In this document: positions 15,348-23,353 of the stretch, one piece after another
Numbering within the stretch: position 1 is the first letter of the stretch
Layout: every line of letters begins with the position of its first letter
NCBI GenBank assembly: GCA_017535325.1
Contig: JAFXUC010000041.1
Span: 1-48,927, forward strand
Direction of reading: 5' to 3'
Origin: Bacteroidales bacterium
GTDB lineage: Bacteria > Bacteroidota > Bacteroidia > Bacteroidales > UBA3824
Length of the DNA: 48,927 nt
Notes under the pieces: model-generated
The model's database searches: none
What the model saw: the letters and a program-made list of their open reading frames with translations, nothing else
What the model was told of the DNA's origin: nothing
Translations under genes and position numbers: made by a program

Positions 15348-17328
15348 CTTTGTGAAAGCGGACGTCTCGTGTTGGTATTATCCGACTTACAACTATTACC
15401 TTTTCAAAATTCTCGAACCCGGAACAGAGGACGAAGACTTTTTGGAATACTGGAAGAACTACGCCGGCGGCAAAACGCCTGTCTACTCTTACGACTTTTC
15501 ATACGGAATAGACGCCATTCTCTCCGACATCGAAAACGGCAGCAGCAGCAAAGCCGTAATTGATGCCGCAATTCAGAAAAAAGACACCGAAATGCTTGAC
15601 TATCTGAAAGATTTGTCAACATATCTCAACGTCAACCAGGACTTTTACAACCAGTGGGAATACCCTGACGAAAACCAAATCAAAGAGTATAGGGCAGTTT
15701 ACGAAAAACTGTTGGAAAAGTCAAAAAAATACAGCGGACAAAGACTCAAAGACCGTTACAACCTGATGGCAATGCGCTGTATGTTTCAGTTGGAAAAATA
15801 CCCCGAAGTAGAAAAATTCTGGCTCTCCGACGGCATAAAAACCCAGGACGAATACTGCAAAAAACAGATGACGGGACTTTTTGCCGGCGCACTTTACCAC
15901 CAGAAAAAAATAAACGCGGCTGTTAACATCTTCTTGCAAATCAATGACATTCAGAGCGTTAAATTCTGTCTTGACGAAAAACGCAATTTAGACGGAATAC
16001 GCGAGCGTTACGACAAGGACAAAAACGACGGGGCTTTGGTGTTTTTGGTTCAGGACTTTGTTAACATGTTTCAGGAAAACATCGACGGCGAAGACTACGG
16101 CAGACCGTTTGATTACAGAAACATCGACCATGCCGACGCTCAGGATTTCATAACCTTTGCCAACCAAATCGCCGACAAAAAAGCCTCAAAAACGCCCGTT
16201 ATGTGGAAAACGGCTGCCGCAATGCTGTCGTATTATCTTAACGACATTGCCAACGCAAAAAAATATGCCGAGCAGACCGCCAGCCTCGAAGGCACACAGA
16301 GAATGAAAGACGTGGCAAGGGTTGTCAGATTTTTCCTTTCAACAAAAGGAGAAAAATATTCCTCCTCAAAAGCGGCTTATTATCTGAGCGAGTGTCTCTG
16401 GCTTGACAAAATGGCTGAAACCGACGGCTTTTTTGAAAACGCAAAAAGCAGAATCGTTTATCAGAACCTTTTGCCGCAAAACCAAAACACCAACTTTTAC
16501 ACTTTGCTGGCTTCAACGGATTATACAACAATCAACATTTTGAAGTTGAACGCCGCAGAACTGGAAAGTTATCTCAACTACATAACCCAGACCAAAAAGT
16601 TGGACAACTTTGAAAAATACCTTTTAACCAAATCGCACGTCAAAAGGGACGATGTTATCGAAAAACTCGGCACGCGCTATCTCGGTGAAATGAATTTTAT
16701 CAAGGCGGAAGACTATCTTTCGCAAGTGCCTATTTCGTATTACAAAGAGAGTCCGCTGCGTCCTTATATGGTTTTCCGTGATTACACTCAGCAGCGTTGG
16801 AACGTAACTCAGGACTGGATAGACGACTGGGGTTATGACGACGAAAGTGAATTAGAAGAAAACCAAAAAATAAAATTCTGCAAAGAAATAAAAACTCTGA
16901 CTGAGGTTTTTGAAAGGTCAACCGGCGAGAAACGCTACTCGGCAGCCATGAAACTTGCGGCATATCTTACACAAGCCTCTCGTTGGGGAAATTGCTGGTA
17001 CCTTTTGGAATATTCTTGGAGCGTTTACGAAGACAGAACCAAGGCTCAGCAAAAATATGAAGACAAAGCCTTGGAATATCTTGACGAAGCCATAAAATCT
17101 TCCGACAGCAAGACAAAATACGGAGCCTTGTACGGAAAAACATGGCTGCTCTGGCACGATTACAACTATTACGCTTACGACTACATGGTAAACCATGAAA
17201 ACCAAACCGTAACGCCGCAAATGAAAAAATCAATGTCCGATCTCAAAAATTATTGGGACGGAGTTTACGGCGTTGGCGGTTGGACAATAAGTTGCGATTG
17301 CGTAATGGATTACGTAAGAACACATTAA
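15304..17328 (+). CDS. Exported helical-repeat protein of unknown function
   Basis: This 674-residue protein has a Sec signal peptide (MKRFLILMTAVLLSNFVKA, then DVSCW) with no lipobox. The remainder is rich in Y, K, D and W and in amphipathic helices; segments such as RLKDRYNLMAMRCMFQLEKY and KTPVMWKTAAAMLSYYLNDI look like TPR/SEL1-type repeats but I cannot assign a family. The start overlaps the upstream lipoprotein gene by 44 nt in another frame, indicating coupled expression. The stop overlaps the convergent CobW gene by 4 nt. A partner or scaffold for the upstream lipoprotein is a reasonable guess, no more. Confidence 0.75.
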   Translation: MKRFLILMTAVLLSNFVKADVSCWYYPTYNYYLFKILEPGTEDEDFLEYWKNYAGGKTPVYSYDFSYGIDAILSDIENGSSSKAVIDAAIQKKDTEMLDYLKDLSTYLNVNQDFYNQWEYPDENQIKEYRAVYEKLLEKSKKYSGQRLKDRYNLMAMRCMFQLEKYPEVEKFWLSDGIKTQDEYCKKQMTGLFAGALYHQKKINAAVNIFLQINDIQSVKFCLDEKRNLDGIRERYDKDKNDGALVFLVQDFVNMFQENIDGEDYGRPFDYRNIDHADAQDFITFANQIADKKASKTPVMWKTAAAMLSYYLNDIANAKKYAEQTASLEGTQRMKDVARVVRFFLSTKGEKYSSSKAAYYLSECLWLDKMAETDGFFENAKSRIVYQNLLPQNQNTNFYTLLASTDYTTINILKLNAAELESYLNYITQTKKLDNFEKYLLTKSHVKRDDVIEKLGTRYLGEMNFIKAEDYLSQVPISYYKESPLRPYMVFRDYTQQRWNVTQDWIDDWGYDDESELEENQKIKFCKEIKTLTEVFERSTGEKRYSAAMKLAAYLTQASRWGNCWYLLEYSWSVYEDRTKAQQKYEDKALEYLDEAIKSSDSKTKYGALYGKTWLLWHDYNYYAYDYMVNHENQTVTPQMKKSMSDLKNYWDGVYGVGGWTISCDCVMDYVRTH

Positions 17329-18365
17329 ACTACAAACGATTGCAAATAACCTTCAATCGCCTCGCGGTTGAGTTTTTTGCCGATGAAGACGAGTTTGGTA
17401 AAACGCTTTTCGCCGTTTTGCCACTCTTCGCCCTCGTCAACCATAAAATACTGGCGGACGGATTGAAGAATGTATTTTTTGCTGCGTCCCGCTATTGACA
17501 AAATGCCTTTTACGCGGAACACCGTTGCGGAATTGTACTGCAAAACCGCTTGAAGCCAGTTGACGAATTTTTCTTCGTCAATATCGCCCTCAACGGTAAA
17601 ACCTTCCGAAACGATGCTGTGCTGAAAGGCGTTGTTGTGTTTGTTGGCGGGATTTTTTGCAAACGCAGGCTCCGAAAAATCGGCATCAAGCATATCGAAT
17701 TTCAGCGGCGTGGCGTTTTTGAAATCCACAACAAGTTTTTCAATGTTTTCTTTCGTGTAGGCGAAAGTATCGAGAACATCGCAGTTTGTAATATCGGCGT
17801 GTAATACGGCGTAAAGTTTTGCCGTAGGATTGACACTGCGGATAAGTTTTTTAACCCTTTCGCCCTGTTCGGGTGTTACGTCGCCGATTTTGTTAAGGAT
17901 TATAATGTCCGCTACCGCCAACTGACGGTGAACCTCAGGCTGCTCTTCGGCACTCTGCTCGTATGTTACCGCGTCAGCAAGGCATATAACGGAGTCGATG
18001 ACGAATTTTCTCAAAAACTCCTCGTATGCCACAAAATTGTCGATAACGCCGGCGGGGTCGGCGATGCCGGTGGTCTCAATCAGAAGGTTGTCGAACCTGT
18101 AACGCGAGGTCAGAAGGTTGTCCAAAGTTTTTTGAAGACCGTCCGAAAGGTTGCAGCAAATGCAGCCGTTGGAGAGTTCGTACATGTTTTCTATGTTGCC
18201 GACGATAAGGCCGCCGTCAATTCCGATTTCGCCGAACTCGTTTTCGATAACGGCAAAACGCTTGTCGGAATATTTTCTGATAATGTTGTTCAAAAGCGTG
18301 GTTTTGCCCGCACCCAAAAAACCCGTCAAAATAGTAACGGGAATTCTACCTGTTGTGTTTTCCAT
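17325..18365 (-). CDS. CobW/COG0523-family GTPase (putative metallochaperone)
   Basis: This 346-residue protein has a G1 P-loop TGFLGAGKTTLL (K21), the family CxCC motif GCICC (C68, C70, C71), NEFGEIGIDGG as the switch region, ETTGIADP, and a guanine-specificity motif that reads NKIGD rather than NKxD. The C-terminal CobW_C domain follows (VFRVKGILSIAGRSKKYILQ). COG0523 proteins bind zinc or other metals at the CxCC site and deliver metal to client enzymes using GTP. The subgroup and client cannot be read here; no Zur-type box or client gene is evident. It is convergent with the 15304 gene, sharing 4 nt at the stops. Confidence 0.88.
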   Translation of the reverse strand: MENTTGRIPVTILTGFLGAGKTTLLNNIIRKYSDKRFAVIENEFGEIGIDGGLIVGNIENMYELSNGCICCNLSDGLQKTLDNLLTSRYRFDNLLIETTGIADPAGVIDNFVAYEEFLRKFVIDSVICLADAVTYEQSAEEQPEVHRQLAVADIIILNKIGDVTPEQGERVKKLIRSVNPTAKLYAVLHADITNCDVLDTFAYTKENIEKLVVDFKNATPLKFDMLDADFSEPAFAKNPANKHNNAFQHSIVSEGFTVEGDIDEEKFVNWLQAVLQYNSATVFRVKGILSIAGRSKKYILQSVRQYFMVDEGEEWQNGEKRFTKLVFIGKKLNREAIEGYLQSFVV

Positions 18366-18387
18366 TTTTTCTTAAAATAAAACCGCA

Positions 18388-18395
18388 CAAAATTA
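18388..18395 (-). promoter_or_regulatory. -7 element of the CobW gene (TAATTTTG on the minus strand)
   Basis: TAATTTTG on the minus strand lies 22 nt upstream of the CobW ATG. No convincing TTG lies 19-21 nt further upstream. The rest of the 158-nt gap 18366-18523 is A/T-rich with no other signal I can support. Confidence 0.5.
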
Positions 18396-18523
18396 CAAAA
18401 AAAATTTTTAAAGTGGTATTGATTTTTTTTTGCCGTTTCTGATTTTTTATTTTATATTTTAATTTTATGGGTCAAAAATAAGAATCGGATTAAGATAAAA
18501 TTGCTATGCCATAAATTATACAA

Positions 18524-21238
18524 TCATTCAACAAGTTCTGAAAGTTTGTTTGTTATAAGTTCTTTTTCGTTACTACCTGTGGTAGAAAGACGCAAAAGTT
18601 CTATCCCATAAACTGAAAGTATATGATTTTTCATTTCATCCCTTTCGCTTTGCTTACTGCCGTCTTGATGAAAATGCCAACCGTCAACTTCTACCGTTAA
18701 AACCGCTTTTTTGCTGACGCGGCTATATATCAAAAAGTCAACATGAGTTGAAGGATGAGAAACATATTTTTGTTCCTCATTTGAAAGTTGTGATTTATCA
18801 GAAATTAAAAGATTTAACGGATAATTCAAAATCACTCCTAACCCGCTAAATTTATTTTCTCCGTTAATTATTTCGATAATAAGATAATAGGTCAAATTTT
18901 CGGAATCATATTGGGAAATGCGTTTACGGTTCTTAAAAAATTCAGTTCGTTGCAAAGCATATTGTTTGTACAGCATATCATAAACCGAACATATGTTACT
19001 CGCCGTAATTGTTCCGCCGTTGTATTCAATATAATCCAATAAGTCACAAATATTGCCTTTTTTATCTTGTTTATTCCCTGTAACAGTGAGATAAAACAAC
19101 TTTTTTGCCCTCGAAACGGCGACGTTCAGAAGATTAGGATTATCAACAAATTCTCCAATTTTATCATCGGTAACACTCATTATGATAACATCTTTTTCCC
19201 TGCCTTGAAATTTATGCACTGTTGCAACTTCAATTTTAGGGTCTACATATTTTTTTATTGCATTAACCTGACTATTGTAAGGTGCAATAATACCGATTTC
19301 TTCGGGGTTGTAAGATATTGCAGGTAGAATTTCTTTGCAAATAACATCAATCTCCCTTTGATTTTCATGTCCACGGCAATGATTTCCTTCTACCGTTTTA
19401 AACGCAGAAACCGCTTTATCATCTGTTTTTTGTGTCATTACCACAAGTCTGCCGCCATAGTATTTTTGATTACAAAAATTAATTATTTCAGGTGCACAAC
19501 GGTAATGTTCTTTCAATAAGGTTTGAGGAATATCGGAAATGACTTTTAAAACAGATTCCAAAAAACTGTTTTTTGAACTGTCATAACCGCTTTCAATGTC
19601 ATATTTTTTTATGATTGAATCTAATTTTTGTTTGTCATCTTCCGTTAAAACATTAGGTAACTGCATTGTATCTCCGACAATAACGGCATTTTTTGCACAA
19701 CTTAAAGCCAAAGCCCCCGTTTCGATAGTTACTTGCGAGGCTTCGTCCATAATCAAATAATCATAAAACGCATTTTTAACACTACTTACAGCTGAAAATG
19801 TTGTACTCAAAACTATCGGAAATTCTTTCAAAAAATTTACCGAATCGTGTTTTAAAGCATATTCCGTATCAACATTAGTTTTGAAATCATGATTCGTATA
19901 GACGGCATTTTTCAAAACAGCCATCGAAAGAGATGTCAGTGTATTGATTTTTGCTTGTGTGTCTATTGACTTGAAATAGGTTTCCAATGCCGCTAATTCA
20001 TTTTCCAACTGCAAAATCTTTTGGGAATAAAACAGAATTTGCGTTTTTCTTACGGAATTTTCTGACGGAAATTCAAGAAGTTCCGTATCAACTTTATGAA
20101 TGAATTTATATTTTAACCTTTGGAAAAACCACTTTATTTTTCCTAATTTTGTATTACCGTATTTCAGAATATATTGTTGCAAATTCAGCAATTCCGATAT
20201 TACTTTCGGATTTGCAGAATTTGTGATTTCTATATTGCCAACTTTATTTTCGGCTTTATAATGTTCCCATTCCAATTTCCATTGAGAAATTTCCTGTCTC
20301 ACAACAGCAAGGCGTTCTTGTTTTGAAAAAAAATCCGCGATTTCAACCATTTGCTGCGAAATTTTTTCCTGAATATTACAATCGTCTAATTTCCACTGAG
20401 AAAAATCATCAGGAAGACTACGACTGGTTACAGATTCTAAAAAATGCTGTTTGTTTTCGCTGTTTCCTAACGGTGCAACAAGAAATCCAAAGCCGTATTT
20501 TTGAAGTTTTTCCAATACATTGTCCGTTGCTGAATTGTTATTTGAGACAACAATTACACTTTTTTGATTGACAAGGATATTGGCAATTATATTTAAAATT
20601 GTTTGTGTTTTTCCTGTTCCGGGAGGTCCTTGAATAACACTTAATTGAGATTCAAAAGCCTGTTTCACTGCGTTATATTGGCTTTGATTGCAACCAAAAG
20701 GAAATATAAGTTTTTCAGGTTTTATACTTTTTAATCTGTAACGTTGAGGATTAAGATATTTTGCTAAGACACAATCTGAAGAAATTTCTGTAATCTCTTG
20801 ATAAAGTTTGAACAAAATATTTATACCGTCTTCCGTTTTTAACTGATTAATTTCTGCCGTTTGAATCAGATATTCAAAAACTTTTTTTGACTTCGGTTCT
20901 TTCAAAACAGATTCAGAAATTTTAATTTCATTTCCTTGATATAGTTTTTGAAAGCCGTTGTTGAAGCAAATGAAATAGTAAGATTTGAATAATTTTGAAA
21001 ATTTTGAAACAGATTTTATACCGCTCTGTGCAAATCCGTTAATCTTGATAATGTATTTTTCGGGATTGATTTTTTCGGGATCCTTCAACCATTCAATTTT
21101 TGACGGAGAGTAGTTGTAACTCTTGTTACTGTTAGTAAAAATCACAGTATACATATTGTTATTGAATTGAATAGCACCGATTTGAGGTGTTTTATTTTCT
21201 CCGTTTATAAAAATGAGATTTTCACGTTGGTTTATCAT
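18524..21238 (-). CDS. SF1 (UPF1/Dna2-like) helicase with C-terminal PD-(D/E)XK nuclease domain
   Basis: This is a 904-residue protein from ATG 21238; an in-frame TTG three codons upstream is not preferred. Helicase motifs in order are: QGPPGTGKT (motif I, about 203-211), SNNNSATDNVLEKL (Ia), MDEASQ (II, D498/E499), GDTMQLPNV (III), LKEHYRC (IV), IIAPYNSQ, VATVHKFQGREKD (V) and LLNVAVSRAKK (VI). This is the AAA_11/AAA_12 arrangement. A long helical insertion separates Ia from II. The last about 100 residues read HVDFLIYS (D834), LTVEVDGWHFH (E850, D852) and ERDEMKNHILSVYGIELLRL, typical of the DUF2726/MTES_1575-type endonuclease fold. Such helicase-nucleases occur in defence islands. It is A/T-rich relative to neighbours and divergently paired with an ATPase-nuclease. 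Confidence 0.9.
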   Translation of the reverse strand: MINQRENLIFINGENKTPQIGAIQFNNNMYTVIFTNSNKSYNYSPSKIEWLKDPEKINPEKYIIKINGFAQSGIKSVSKFSKLFKSYYFICFNNGFQKLYQGNEIKISESVLKEPKSKKVFEYLIQTAEINQLKTEDGINILFKLYQEITEISSDCVLAKYLNPQRYRLKSIKPEKLIFPFGCNQSQYNAVKQAFESQLSVIQGPPGTGKTQTILNIIANILVNQKSVIVVSNNNSATDNVLEKLQKYGFGFLVAPLGNSENKQHFLESVTSRSLPDDFSQWKLDDCNIQEKISQQMVEIADFFSKQERLAVVRQEISQWKLEWEHYKAENKVGNIEITNSANPKVISELLNLQQYILKYGNTKLGKIKWFFQRLKYKFIHKVDTELLEFPSENSVRKTQILFYSQKILQLENELAALETYFKSIDTQAKINTLTSLSMAVLKNAVYTNHDFKTNVDTEYALKHDSVNFLKEFPIVLSTTFSAVSSVKNAFYDYLIMDEASQVTIETGALALSCAKNAVIVGDTMQLPNVLTEDDKQKLDSIIKKYDIESGYDSSKNSFLESVLKVISDIPQTLLKEHYRCAPEIINFCNQKYYGGRLVVMTQKTDDKAVSAFKTVEGNHCRGHENQREIDVICKEILPAISYNPEEIGIIAPYNSQVNAIKKYVDPKIEVATVHKFQGREKDVIIMSVTDDKIGEFVDNPNLLNVAVSRAKKLFYLTVTGNKQDKKGNICDLLDYIEYNGGTITASNICSVYDMLYKQYALQRTEFFKNRKRISQYDSENLTYYLIIEIINGENKFSGLGVILNYPLNLLISDKSQLSNEEQKYVSHPSTHVDFLIYSRVSKKAVLTVEVDGWHFHQDGSKQSERDEMKNHILSVYGIELLRLSTTGSNEKELITNKLSELVE

Positions 21239-21263
21239 CTTTCTCAAAATTCAGTTTCTTAAT

Positions 21264-21297
21264 ACAAAGGCAAAATTAAATAAAATTTTGCCTTTGT
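21264..21297. repeat. 14-bp inverted repeat across divergent promoters
   Basis: The arms ACAAAGGCAAAATT (21264-21277) and its perfect complement (21284-21297) flank a 6-nt centre. The left arm contains the minus-strand -7 box of the helicase gene; the right arm contains the -33 box of the ATPase gene. A shared operator is plausible; a purely structural symmetry of two promoters cannot be excluded. Confidence 0.75.
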
Positions 21298-21301
21298 TCA
21301 A
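21271..21301 (-). promoter_or_regulatory. Promoter of the helicase-nuclease gene
   Basis: On the minus strand, TTG (21301-21299), a 20-nt spacer and TAATTTTG (21278-21271) match the Bacteroidota consensus, 32 nt before ATG 21238. Confidence 0.75.
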
Positions 21302-21318
21302 AAAAATCCTTACATTTG
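21287..21318 (+). promoter_or_regulatory. Promoter of the ATPase-nuclease gene
   Basis: TTTG at 21287-21290, a 20-nt spacer and TACATTTG at 21311-21318 match the consensus, 19 nt before ATG 21338. It overlaps the oppositely directed helicase promoter over about 15 bp, so the two polymerases would compete. Confidence 0.8.
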
Positions 21319-21337
21319 CATAAAAAATTTCGGCATT

Positions 21338-22903
21338 ATGAGAAGATTCAACATAACAGGTACGTGTTACACAGAAGACCATTATATGGTTGATATTAGT
21401 GAAAGAATTGCAAAAATTGAAAAACTTGTTGAAGAAGGTCAATACATCACCATAAACCGAGGTCGTCAATACGGAAAAACCACAACGCTTTATCATTTGG
21501 CTAACAAGTTGAGTGATAATTATGTGGTGTTTTCGATAAGTTTTGAAGCCTTGACTAAGGATAATTTCAAAAACGAAAAAAAACTTGCATATTCGTTTTT
21601 GGAACAATTACAAAGCAAAACCGAATTTGTTGACATCAAAAATCTTAACGATTTTGTAAAAAATGCTCTTAACGAAAAACTTTCGTTAAACGCTGCAAAA
21701 AAAGAAATTGCTGTTGAAGATTTTGATAAGTTTCTGTCAATTATGTGTGCAAAATCGTCTAAACCGATTGTCGTTGTTATTGACGAAGTTGACAATGCAA
21801 GTAATTATGATTCATTTATAAATCTGCTCAGACTTTTGCGCAACAAGTATTTGAACCGCAAAACTACACCGACGTTTCAGTCTGTAATTCTTGCCGGAGT
21901 TTATGACATAAAAAACCTTAAACTCAAAGTCCGTCCTGAGAGCGAACATAAATATAATTCGCCGTGGAATATAGCGGAAAGGTTTGAAGAAAAGATGTCG
22001 TTTTCTAAGACTGAAATTGCTCAAATGCTTTCTGATTATGAAAACGACCACAAAACAGGAATGAATGTTTCAGAAATATCTTCATTAATACACGATTACA
22101 CTTCGGGTTACCCGTTTTTGACATCAAAGATTTGTAAACTTGTTGATGAAAAAAATCTTGGCTGGAATAAGGAAGGAATTGAACAGGCTGTTAAAATGAT
22201 TTTGGTTGAAAAGAATACTTTCTTTGATGATTTGAATAAAAAACTTGAAGATTTTCCATCATTGGAATTAATGCTCAAAGAAATCCTTTTTTACGGAAAA
22301 TCATGTCCTTTCAATCTTGATGATGAGGTCATAGAAATTGCTCAAATGTTTAATTACATTTGCGAGGAAAACGGTCGTGTAAAAATTTCAAATCGAATAA
22401 TAGAAACCCGCCTTTACAATAAATTTATGTCGATTGATTTACGTGAGCGTATGTACGGAGCAGGCGACACAGAAAAATCCCAATTCATTGAAAACGACAT
22501 ACTTAAAATGGACAAAATCCTCGAACGTTTTGCGGTTCACTTCAACGATATTTACGGCGGCAAAACGCAGGAGTTCCGCGAAGAAGAAGGACGGCGTTTT
22601 TTCATGCTTTATATCCGACCGATTATCAACGGCACGGGCAATTATTACATCGAAGCCGAAACCCGCGACCGCTCACGCACGGATATGATTATCGACTATC
22701 TCGGTAAACAATACGTTATCGAAATGAAGATTTGGCGCGGCGAATCGTACAACGAGCGCGGCGAAAAGCAACTTTCTGAATATCTTGATTATTACCATAT
22801 TAACAAAGGTTATATGCTGAGTTTCTGTTTCAACAAAAACAAAGTTTCAGGCTCAAAGACGATAAAATTAGGCGAAAAAGAAATTTTTGAAGTGGTGGTG
22901 TAA
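21338..22903 (+). CDS. AAA ATPase with C-terminal PD-(D/E)XK nuclease fold
   Basis: This 521-residue protein has an N-terminal P-loop GRQYGKTTT (K47), Walker B VVVIDEVDNA (D150/E151) and a sensor-like SVILAGVYDIKNL, followed by a winged-helix-like region. The C-terminal about 110 residues carry TDMIIDYLGKQYVIEMKIWR, the D...ExK core of PDDEXK_9-type nucleases, then EKQLSEYLDYY. The family (AAA-like, PF14516-type, with nuclease tail) is of unknown function. The first two thirds are A/T-rich like the divergent helicase, whereas from about 22480 on the codons become G/C-richer, suggesting a mosaic gene. A near-identical copy of its promoter sits just after its stop. Confidence 0.85.
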   Translation: MRRFNITGTCYTEDHYMVDISERIAKIEKLVEEGQYITINRGRQYGKTTTLYHLANKLSDNYVVFSISFEALTKDNFKNEKKLAYSFLEQLQSKTEFVDIKNLNDFVKNALNEKLSLNAAKKEIAVEDFDKFLSIMCAKSSKPIVVVIDEVDNASNYDSFINLLRLLRNKYLNRKTTPTFQSVILAGVYDIKNLKLKVRPESEHKYNSPWNIAERFEEKMSFSKTEIAQMLSDYENDHKTGMNVSEISSLIHDYTSGYPFLTSKICKLVDEKNLGWNKEGIEQAVKMILVEKNTFFDDLNKKLEDFPSLELMLKEILFYGKSCPFNLDDEVIEIAQMFNYICEENGRVKISNRIIETRLYNKFMSIDLRERMYGAGDTEKSQFIENDILKMDKILERFAVHFNDIYGGKTQEFREEEGRRFFMLYIRPIINGTGNYYIEAETRDRSRTDMIIDYLGKQYVIEMKIWRGESYNERGEKQLSEYLDYYHINKGYMLSFCFNKNKVSGSKTIKLGEKEIFEVVV

Positions 22904-22915
22904 ATGAGTGTTTTT

Positions 22916-22948
22916 TTTGCCGATTTTCAAAAAAAATCCTTACATTTG
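22916..22948 (+). promoter_or_regulatory. Promoter of the OB-fold-like lipoprotein gene
   Basis: TTTG at 22916-22919, a 21-nt spacer and TACATTTG at 22941-22948. The stretch 22915-22951 repeats the ATPase promoter at 21286-21321 almost base for base (one extra A and a few changes next to the -33 box). Confidence 0.75.
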
Positions 22949-22978
22949 CATTGTCAAAAACTTCTGAAAATTTTTCAA

Positions 22979-23335
22979 ATGAAAGGCAATTTTAAAATAT
23001 TGACGTTTTCGGCTGTGCTTTTAATCCTGAGCGCATGTACAATACCGGTCGCCACCGTCGCAAAACACGGCGAATGGTATGACGGCAAGCAGGTAAAGGT
23101 AAAAGGCAAGGTCGTAAACACTCTGCATTTGGAAGATTTGAACTTTTTTGTCATAAAAAAAGGCGGAAACTATCTCAACGTAAAAACCAACGACTTTCTG
23201 CCCGCAATCAACGACAACGTAAAAGTTAAAGGCAAGGTCATCAACAAGTTTTATTACCAAAGAGACACGATTCTTATCATAGAAGAAACCGTAAAACCAA
23301 GCAAAACAACAAATTTCAACAAGGCCGTCAACTGA
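22979..23335 (+). CDS. Small lipoprotein with OB-fold-like domain
   Basis: This 118-residue protein has lipobox LSAC followed by a short beta-rich domain: WYDGKQVKVKGKVVNTLHLE, then FFVIKKGGNYLNVKT and DNVKVKGKVINKFYY. The two KVKGKV strands suggest an OB fold of the tRNA_anti-like type, used in envelope proteins for binding ligands or partners. ATG 22979 is chosen because it opens the signal peptide and lies after the promoter; an upstream in-frame ATG at 22904 precedes the -33 box. It is 18 nt from the signalling cassette and may be transcribed with it. Confidence 0.7.
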   Translation: MKGNFKILTFSAVLLILSACTIPVATVAKHGEWYDGKQVKVKGKVVNTLHLEDLNFFVIKKGGNYLNVKTNDFLPAINDNVKVKGKVINKFYYQRDTILIIEETVKPSKTTNFNKAVN

Positions 23336-23353
23336 TTTTTTAAGAAACTAAAA

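Noticed and set aside
21297..21321. Spacer-like direct repeat suggestive of a CRISPR array
   Set aside because: Only two copies exist, 1.6 kb apart, and each is a promoter; no array structure is present.
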